From contig JBBQXS010000048.1 of the NCBI GenBank assembly GCA_038209365.1, forward strand, positions 1 to 33,892: a stretch of 33,892 bases of DNA. Reading direction: 5' to 3'. The notes under the pieces were generated by a model, which saw nothing but the letters and a program-made list of their open reading frames with translations, was not told the DNA's origin and searched no databases. Position numbers and translations under genes: made by a program. The stretch comes from DASQHW01 sp038209365 (lineage in GTDB: Bacteria > Actinomycetota > Acidimicrobiia > IMCC26256 > PALSA-610). This document shows, in pieces, positions 28,897 through 33,892 of this stretch; position 1 is the first letter of the stretch, and each line of letters starts with the position of its first letter.

Positions 28897-29460
28897 ATGC
28901 CTGAGAACAGCGAATGGGGTCCTCTTGCCCCGTTGATCGGCGAATGGGAAGGCAGCGAGGGTGTCGATTTCGCGTATGCGAACGCGCGCGGTGCAACGGG
29001 CGAGACGAAATTCCGCGAGACGCTGTCGATGAAACGGTTCGGCCCCGTCGAGAACGGCAAGCAGGTGCTGTACGGGCTCGACTACCGCACGGCTGCGTGG
29101 CGGACGGAGATCGAAGAGGTCAATCCGTTCCACACCGAGGTCGGCTACTGGCTCTGGGACGCCGCCGACCGCCAGGTGATGCGGTGCTTCATGGTGCCGC
29201 GGGGATCGGTGCTCATCGCCGGCGTCACTGCGGAACCGACCGACCGGACGTTCACGCTGGCCGCGGAGTGCGGCTCGGAGACCTACGGCATCTTGTCGAA
29301 CCCGTTCCTCGCCGAGAAGGCACGCACCGCGCGCTACTCGTGCACGATCACCGTGCACGACGACGGCTCGTGGTCGTACGACGAGACGTCGACGATCGAG
29401 CACGCTGCGGTCGGCGACACGATCGCTCACACCGACCGCAACACTCTGCGAAGAGCTTGA
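28897..29460 (+). CDS. Nitrobindin-like (FABP-family) heme-binding beta-barrel protein
   Basis: A 187-residue protein of the actinobacterial FABP-like/nitrobindin group. It has 'WGPLAPLIGEWEGSEGVDFAY', 'ETLSMKRFGPVENGKQVLYGLDYRTAAWR', 'PFHTEVGYWLWDAADRQVMRCFMVPRG', and 'AECGSETYGILSNPFL'. Members form a 10-stranded barrel binding heme b and can isomerise peroxynitrite or bind NO. The heme-ligand histidine expected near the C-terminus may be in 'IAHTDRNTL'. It is the last gene of the operon with mscR, which suggests a joint role in reactive nitrogen or formaldehyde detoxification. Confidence 0.75.
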   Translation: MPENSEWGPLAPLIGEWEGSEGVDFAYANARGATGETKFRETLSMKRFGPVENGKQVLYGLDYRTAAWRTEIEEVNPFHTEVGYWLWDAADRQVMRCFMVPRGSVLIAGVTAEPTDRTFTLAAECGSETYGILSNPFLAEKARTARYSCTITVHDDGSWSYDETSTIEHAAVGDTIAHTDRNTLRRA

Positions 29461-29470
29461 GGGTCGGCGG

Positions 29471-30094
29471 CTATTCGCGGTCGATCGGTGCGGCGTCGAG
29501 GCCGAGCAGCTCGAGCGTCGTGCGCCCGGCCTTGAGCTGCTCGAAGTAGTGCTGCTCCCGCTCGGCGCGGGTGGTACCGGCGACGCGTATCTCCTCGATG
29601 CGGCCGTGCGGGACCACGGTGACACCGTCGGTGTCGCCGACGATCCAGTCGCCGGCGACGACGTCCACGTCACCGACGAGCGCCTCACGGCCGATGCGTC
29701 CCGGCTCGACCTTGGTCGCTCCGCGCAAGGCGATCATCGCCGAGAACACCGGGAAGCCGTGGGCATGGAGCGCATCGACATCGCGGACCCCGCCGTCGAT
29801 CACGAGGCCGGCGACACCGCGCGCTTCGGCCGCCGTCGTGAGCACCTCGCCCCAGTATCCCCGACCCGGTTCCAGGCCCACGCTCACCACGAGCACCGAT
29901 CCGGCGGGCGCTTCGGCGACCGCGACATGGATCGCGAGGTTGTCGGCGGTGCTGCACACAACCGGGAACGCGGGACCGCTCACGCGCGCGCCGGGCCAGA
30001 CAGGGCGGATGCGCGGCGCCATCGGACGGCCGCCGCTCTCGCCGAGCGTGGCCGCACCGAGAGCAGCGAATGTGGATGCGAGGTCGTTGGTCAT
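29471..30094 (-). CDS. RraA-family protein (HMG/CHA aldolase-like)
   Basis: A 207-residue RraA fold protein. It has 'LGAATLGESGGRPMAPRIRPVWPGARVSGPAFPVVCSTADNLAIHVAV', 'SVGLEPGRGYWGEVLTTAAEARGVAGLVIDGGVRDVDAL' (the metal- and substrate-binding GGVRD motif) and 'VVAGDWIVGDTDGVTVVP'. Members with these motifs are often metal-dependent 4-hydroxy-4-methyl-2-oxoglutarate/oxaloacetate aldolases rather than RNase E inhibitors. ATG 30094 was chosen; the upstream codons read into the tRNA-Ser gene. It is convergent with the nitrobindin-like gene (10 bases). Confidence 0.85.
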   Translation of the reverse strand: MTNDLASTFAALGAATLGESGGRPMAPRIRPVWPGARVSGPAFPVVCSTADNLAIHVAVAEAPAGSVLVVSVGLEPGRGYWGEVLTTAAEARGVAGLVIDGGVRDVDALHAHGFPVFSAMIALRGATKVEPGRIGREALVGDVDVVAGDWIVGDTDGVTVVPHGRIEEIRVAGTTRAEREQHYFEQLKAGRTTLELLGLDAAPIDRE

Positions 30095-30105
30095 GTATGA
30101 GTGCT

Positions 30106-30198
30106 TGGCGGAGGGCGAGGGATTTGAACCCTCGAGGGGACTTCTCACCCCCTACTCGCTTAGCAGGCGAGCACCTTCGGCCACTCGGTCAGCCCTCC
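30106..30198 (-). tRNA. tRNA-Ser(GCU) with encoded CCA
   Basis: A class II tRNA on the minus strand: acceptor GGAGGGC/GCCCTCC, anticodon stem CTCGC/GCGAG with loop CTGCTAA (anticodon GCT), long variable arm, T-arm GAGGG-TTCAAAT-CCCTC, discriminator G and an encoded CCA (TGG at 30106-30108 on the plus strand). It lies 12 bases upstream of the RraA-like gene's start, so the two may share a transcript. Confidence 0.93.
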
Positions 30199-30202
30199 GG
30201 AG

Positions 30203-30757
30203 TCAACGATTATACGGTGGCGTATTCAGGGCAGCGACGAGCGACTTTCCGCAGCCCTGGCCGGTCAGCTGTTGCTGGTCGCGCTGAAGTGCCGCCCGTG
30301 TCGGCGCGGCACGGGCAAACCCGATCGCCGTAAGCAGGGCGCAGGGGTAGTACACCCACGCAGCTCTGAAGGCGAATGAACCGGCGAATCCGATGAGCGC
30401 GATCACCTCTGCGGACGCGATGCGAACGAAGAACCGCGTCCGGTACGAGGCGACAAGCGCGTCACACACGAGCGGTCGCTCCAGACGAGCCACGACCGCG
30501 TAGTCCACCACGGCCAAGAGCGCGACGACGCCGACGAAGACGAAGGCTGCCTCACCCCCTCCAGTCAGCGGCGCACTGAAGAGGAGCACGAATCCGAAGA
30601 GCCAGATCGCATTGCAGAACGCCACGAACGCCATCCGGACCTGACCGAGACCGCCGAGGCCTTGGCGTCTGATCCGGCGTTGCAACAAGCCCGGAACCAG
30701 CAGCATCCACAGCGTGCGCGCGTCGACCGGCCAGCCCGGGTCTTCTTCCTCGTTCAT
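30203..30757 (-). CDS. Multi-spanning membrane protein, unknown function
   Basis: A 184-residue protein starting at ATG 30757, which overlaps the stop of the upstream small frame (ATGA). After an acidic start (MNEEEDPGWPVDARTLWML) come hydrophobic segments 'VAFCNAIWLFGFVLLFSA', 'AAFVFVGVVALLAVVDYAVVA', 'IASAEVIALIGFAGSFAF' and 'VYYPCALLTAIGFA', giving four probable membrane helices. No family is recognised. It ends 5 bases before tRNA-Ser. Confidence 0.65.
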   Translation of the reverse strand: MNEEEDPGWPVDARTLWMLLVPGLLQRRIRRQGLGGLGQVRMAFVAFCNAIWLFGFVLLFSAPLTGGGEAAFVFVGVVALLAVVDYAVVARLERPLVCDALVASYRTRFFVRIASAEVIALIGFAGSFAFRAAWVYYPCALLTAIGFARAAPTRAALQRDQQQLTGQGCGKSLVAALNTPPYNR

Positions 30758-30921
30758 GGGTTGCGGGCCCGGCCCACGTACATGCATCGATCCTGGGTGC
30801 GCGCGACCTTGGTGTCGGGTGAGTGGCCATGCTCGGCCTCCGTGCGCACCTTGGCGAACTCCTTGTTGCCGAGCATCACGTTGACGACGCGGGGAAGGAC
30901 CTGCGCGTTGTAGAAGCCCAT
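30754..30921 (-). pseudogene. N-terminal remnant of a class I methyltransferase
   Basis: A 55-residue frame from ATG 30921. The first 28 residues (MGFYNAQVLPRVVNVMLG, then NKEFAKVRTE) match the start of an actinobacterial SAM-methyltransferase family. The following 27 residues no longer fit, and the SAM-binding VVEIGFGSG segment and the remaining ~170 residues are missing. The stop overlaps the start of the membrane-protein gene. The fragment may survive only as a translated leader for that gene. Confidence 0.55.
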
Positions 30922-30928
30922 GAGCGAG

Positions 30929-30938
30929 AGGGTACGGT
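30929..30938. promoter_or_regulatory. Overlapping bidirectional -10 elements
   Basis: Plus strand TACGGT (30933-30938) precedes the GTG at 30945 by 6 bases. Minus strand TACCCT (30934-30929) precedes the ATG at 30921 by 7 bases. Two TAnnnT hexamers overlap head to head, so both divergent genes could be leaderless from one bidirectional promoter. -35 elements are not convincing. Confidence 0.45.
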
Positions 30939-30944
30939 CGGGAC

Positions 30945-31961
30945 GTGACACCGGTCGAGGCCCTCGAACGGATCGCGGAGCTGCTCATTCGCGGCCGCGC
31001 GCCCGTCTATCGGGCCCAGGCGTTCCGTCGGGCTGCCCGCGAGATTGCACGCGTCGACGACGCGGAACTGCGCTTCCTCGCGGACAACGGCCGTCTCCAG
31101 GAGCTCCCGGGCGTCGGCGACAAGACCGCGGCCGTCATCGTCGAGGCGCTCGATGGCAAGACGCCCGAGTACTTGCAGAAGCTGCTCGCCACCGCCGACG
31201 ATCACACCGACGCGGGCGAAGCGCTTCGCGTGCAGCTCAAGGGCGACCTGCACGTGCACTCCGACTGGTCGGACGGCGGGCACACGATTCGCGCGATGGC
31301 GGAAAAAGCCCGCGCGCTCGGGCACGAGTACTTCGCGCTCACCGACCATTCGCCCCGCCTCACGATCGCGAACGGACTGTCCGCGGAGCGGCTACGTGAA
31401 CAGCTCGACGTGGTCGCGGAGCTCAACGGCGAGCTCGCGCCGTTTCGCGTCCTCACCGGCGTCGAGGTCGACATCTTGGAGGATGGCGCGCTCGATCAGT
31501 CCGAGGAGCTGCTCGAGCGGGTCGATGTCGTCGTCGCGAGCGTGCATTCGAAGCTGCGGATGGAACCGGTTGCGATGACGCGGCGCATGGTCGGCGCGAT
31601 CGCCAGCCCGCACAGCGATGTGCTCGGTCATTGCACCGGACGGCTCCTGACCGGCCGCGGCCGTCCGAAGTCACAGTTCGACCACGACGTCGTGATCGAG
31701 GCCCTGCGGACGTTCGACACCGCGCTCGAGGTCAACTGCCGGCCCGAACGCCTCGATCCGCCGCGTGACATCCTGCGGAAGGCGGTCGACGCGGGCGTGA
31801 AGGTTGCGATCTCGACGGACGCTCACGCGACCGATCAGCTGGACTGGCAGCCGTACGGCACGGATCGGGCCGCCGAGTGTGGCGTCACGGCCGAGCACGT
31901 CGTCAACGCATGGTCGGCGGACGACCTGCTCGCGTGGTGCGCGTCGCATCCGACGCCGTAG
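30945..31961 (+). CDS. HhH-PHP protein (PolX-like without polymerase core)
   Basis: A 338-residue protein. Residues 1-70 are the helix-hairpin-helix part of family X polymerases (EALERIAELLIRGRAPVYRAQAFRRAAREI...LQELPGVGDKTAAVIVEAL). Residues about 97-330 are a PHP phosphoesterase domain with metal ligands in DLHVHSDWSDG, LTDHSPRL, GVEVDIL, ASVHSKL, GHCTGRLL and STDAHATDQL. Bacterial PolX proteins have these two domains at their ends with a Pol-beta nucleotidyltransferase between; here the middle is absent. It probably acts as a 3'-5' exonuclease or DNA-end phosphatase. The start GTG lies 6 bases after a TAnnnT -10 element. Confidence 0.85.
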   Translation: MTPVEALERIAELLIRGRAPVYRAQAFRRAAREIARVDDAELRFLADNGRLQELPGVGDKTAAVIVEALDGKTPEYLQKLLATADDHTDAGEALRVQLKGDLHVHSDWSDGGHTIRAMAEKARALGHEYFALTDHSPRLTIANGLSAERLREQLDVVAELNGELAPFRVLTGVEVDILEDGALDQSEELLERVDVVVASVHSKLRMEPVAMTRRMVGAIASPHSDVLGHCTGRLLTGRGRPKSQFDHDVVIEALRTFDTALEVNCRPERLDPPRDILRKAVDAGVKVAISTDAHATDQLDWQPYGTDRAAECGVTAEHVVNAWSADDLLAWCASHPTP

Positions 31962-32015
31962 AAGTTCAACCGACCTTTGATCGCGGCGCGGGCACCTCAC
32001 CGGGAGCCAATTTCC

Positions 32016-33632
32016 TCAATCGCGAATTGCGATCACTGCCTCCCACGGTTCGAGGTGCAACCCGCCGGCGACGCGTTCGTTGTCGCGGGCGCGGATCGTC
32101 GAGACCCGGATCGCCGCGGGCCCGACGCCCGCGACGTCCGCGGCTTCGTCCGAGATGTTGCACGCCACGACGACGCGCTCACCGCGCAGCCATGCCCACA
32201 CGCGCTCGTCGGATGCGGGCAGCGTTTGGTATCCGCCGGTTCGCAACTCCGGCAGCGTGTTCCGAAGGCCGACGAGGTCGCGCGTCAGCGTCAGCATCGA
32301 GTCAGGATCGCTGCGTTGCGCTTCGACGTTGTTCGCCCGGTAGTCGCCGTACGGCAGCCACGGCTCGACGCCGGGATTGCTGAACCCGGCACCCTCGTCC
32401 GCCGTCCAGTGCATCGGGGTACGTTCCGGGTCGCGACCCATGCGCGGGCCGTGGAACTTGCCCACCGGGTCGAGGACGCGCTCGGGCGGGACGTCTGTGT
32501 CGGTCATGCCGATCTCGTCGCCGTAGTAGAGGAACGGCGTGCCACGGAGCCCCATGAGCATCACCATCGCGGCGCGGGCGCGTGCGGGATCGTTGTCGGC
32601 CCAGCGCGTCGGAAAGCGGTGGTTGTCGTGGTTGCCGGCCGTCCAGACCGGCCACGCGGTCGCGGGCAGGAGCCGCTCGGCGGTCTCGATCGCGGTACGC
32701 AGCTCGTCGGCGCGGAAGCGTGCATGAATCAACATGAAGTTGAAGGCGAGATTCAGCTCGTCGTCGTTGCCGTAGAACGAGGCGAAGGCCTCGGGTTCGA
32801 GCACGTACGTCTCTCCGATGAGCGCGCGGGGCGGGTCGTAACCGTCGGCGAGCTTGCGCCACCGGCGCAGTACGTCGTGCACCTCGGGACGGCACGCGCT
32901 GTATGTGGTGCGCTGCCCGCGGAGCTGCACCCACCAGTGATCGTCCTTGGTCGCGGGCGGGTTGTCGCGCAGCTGCGCATCCTTCACGATCGAGTGCGCG
33001 ACGTCGATGCGGAAGCCGGCGACCCCGCGGTCGAACCAGAAGCGCAAGATGTCATCGAAGGCGTCCCTCACTTCCGGGTTCCACCAGTTGAGATCGGGCT
33101 GCGACGGCAGGAACTGATTCAGGTAGTACTGGCCGGAGTGCTCGTCGAACGTCCAAGCAGGCACGCGCGGATCGAACGCCATGTTCCAGTTGTTCGGCGG
33201 CGAGCCGTCGGGCTTGGGCTCGGCCCACACGTACCAATCCCGATGCTTGGAAGTGCGCGACGACTTCGAATCCCGGAACCACGCGTGGCGGTCGCTCGTG
33301 TGATTGGGGACGAGGTCCATGATCACGCGGATGCCACGCTTGGTGGCTTCTGCGATGAGCTCGTCGGCGTCGGCGAGCGAGCCGAGCGCGGGGTCGACGT
33401 TCACGTAGTCGGCGACGTCGTAGCCCCAGTCGTCGTTCGGCGACGGCATGACGGGGTCGAGCCAGATGCCTTCCACGCCGAGCCACGCGAGATGGTCGAG
33501 GCGCTCGGTGATCCCGCGCAGGTCGCCCACGCCGTCGCCGTTCGTGTCCATGTACGAGCGCGGGTAGATCTGGTACAGCACTCCGTCGCGCCACCACGTG
33601 CGTCCGGGCTCGTCCGCGGGCATCTCCGGCAT
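32016..33632 (-). CDS. GH13 alpha-glucosidase / oligo-1,6-glucosidase type
   Basis: A 538-residue glycoside hydrolase of family 13 (GH13_23/30-like alpha-glucosidase). Typical segments are WWRDGVLYQIYPRSYMDTNGDGVGDLRGITERLDHL (N-terminus), MDLVPNHTSDRH, GFRIDVAHSI (nucleophile Asp), LIGETYV (acid/base Glu) and AGNHDNHR (third Asp). A beta-sandwich end, 'RVWAWLRGERVVVACNISDE', follows. It hydrolyses alpha-glucosidic bonds of maltose, sucrose or isomaltose-like sugars; specificity is not decided. ATG 33632 (or 33623) was chosen. The codons further upstream run into low-quality G/C-rich sequence. No signal peptide is seen, so the enzyme is cytoplasmic. Confidence 0.92.
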   Translation of the reverse strand: MPEMPADEPGRTWWRDGVLYQIYPRSYMDTNGDGVGDLRGITERLDHLAWLGVEGIWLDPVMPSPNDDWGYDVADYVNVDPALGSLADADELIAEATKRGIRVIMDLVPNHTSDRHAWFRDSKSSRTSKHRDWYVWAEPKPDGSPPNNWNMAFDPRVPAWTFDEHSGQYYLNQFLPSQPDLNWWNPEVRDAFDDILRFWFDRGVAGFRIDVAHSIVKDAQLRDNPPATKDDHWWVQLRGQRTTYSACRPEVHDVLRRWRKLADGYDPPRALIGETYVLEPEAFASFYGNDDELNLAFNFMLIHARFRADELRTAIETAERLLPATAWPVWTAGNHDNHRFPTRWADNDPARARAAMVMLMGLRGTPFLYYGDEIGMTDTDVPPERVLDPVGKFHGPRMGRDPERTPMHWTADEGAGFSNPGVEPWLPYGDYRANNVEAQRSDPDSMLTLTRDLVGLRNTLPELRTGGYQTLPASDERVWAWLRGERVVVACNISDEAADVAGVGPAAIRVSTIRARDNERVAGGLHLEPWEAVIAIRD

Positions 33633-33654
33633 GGCGGAGGACGCTACCCGTCGC

Positions 33655-33892
33655 CCGCGTTTGGAGGCGCAGCCCCCCCGGGGCGGGGGGGGCGTCCCAT
33701 ATGGTGGTGAGTTGGCCGCCGCGGCCGGGGCGCCCCCCGCGCGGGGCCCCCAGCGGGGGGTGGGGGCCCAACCCAAACGCCACCGCCCGTGAGAGCAATA
33801 CCCCCCCCCCGGGGGGGGGGTTGGGGGGGGCCCACCGCGCGGGTTGGGGGGCCCCCGGCCGCGATAACGCCCAACCAATACGCGCGACAATC
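33655..33892. other. Low-complexity G/C homopolymer tract at the contig end
   Basis: The last ~240 bases consist of runs of 7-13 G or C broken by short mixed segments and look unlike any flanking coding sequence. This looks like degenerate base calling or misassembly at a contig edge rather than biology. No feature should be read from it. Confidence 0.7.

Noticed and set aside
26965..29688. Minus-strand frame of 907 codons
   Set aside because: Shadow of the reductase-mscR-nitrobindin operon; no motif, high Arg/Ala/Ser content.
33655..33892. G/C-run palindromes at the right end considered as terminator or telomere-like structure
   Set aside because: Irregular homopolymers at a sequence edge without a defined repeat unit look technical rather than biological.

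Overview
The window is a high-GC (roughly two-thirds G+C by eye) piece of chromosome from a member of the Actinomycetota. A mycothiol-type formaldehyde dehydrogenase (MscR-like), an AdaA-AlkA fusion beside ogt, mycobacterial-type adenylate cyclases, an SCO6745-family protein and many leaderless-looking starts all fit that phylum. An environmental or metagenomic lineage such as Acidimicrobiia is plausible, but I cannot fix the genus. The last ~240 bases collapse into G/C homopolymer runs, so the right edge looks like a poor-quality contig end.

Layout: (1) 1-3190, host chromosome: a SAM methyltransferase, then a minus-strand tetR-glycosyltransferase pair under a near-leaderless promoter overlapped by a palindromic operator, then a decayed NTF2-like fragment. 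(2) 3193-10885, a 7,645-bp integrated element bounded by a 48-bp direct repeat that is the 3' half of tRNA-Arg(ACG). It carries a zinc-ribbon tyrosine integrase, a divergent regulator pair with an Xis-like protein, a primase-polymerase and RecA-like ATPase replication module, a small terminase subunit and a truncated large terminase. The plan is that of a phage-inducible chromosomal island or phage satellite. (3) 10900-13711, an SCO6745-family protein and two ferritin-like proteins. (4) 13751-19033, a co-directional minus-strand block with a ribosome theme: a DUF371-RsmI fusion, a KamB/NpmA-like 16S rRNA A1408 methyltransferase, a membrane adenylate cyclase, a 52-residue poly-acidic protein and an ABC-F ATPase. 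(5) 19093-23486, class II aldolase, the divergent alkylation-repair pair ogt / adaA-alkA around a 17-bp-arm inverted repeat, and a primary-like sigma factor. (6) 23505-29460, a membrane protein, SDR, GAF-like membrane protein and ureidoglycolate lyase on the minus strand, facing a five-gene plus-strand operon (cupin, glyoxylate/hydroxypyruvate reductase, CC-motif protein, MscR, nitrobindin-like protein). (7) 29471-33632, an RraA-like protein, tRNA-Ser(GCU), a membrane protein coupled to a methyltransferase remnant, an HhH-PHP phosphoesterase and a GH13 alpha-glucosidase.

The most notable points are the satellite-like element with visible core and arm-type attachment sites; the operon joining two 16S rRNA methyltransferases that both act in the decoding centre (C1402 and A1408), one fused to an archaeal-type DUF371 domain; and a CTTGAT-N5-ATCAAG palindrome shared by the host tetR promoter and the start of the element's terminase gene. 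All functional statements rest on reading the sequence and knowledge of protein families; no database search was run.
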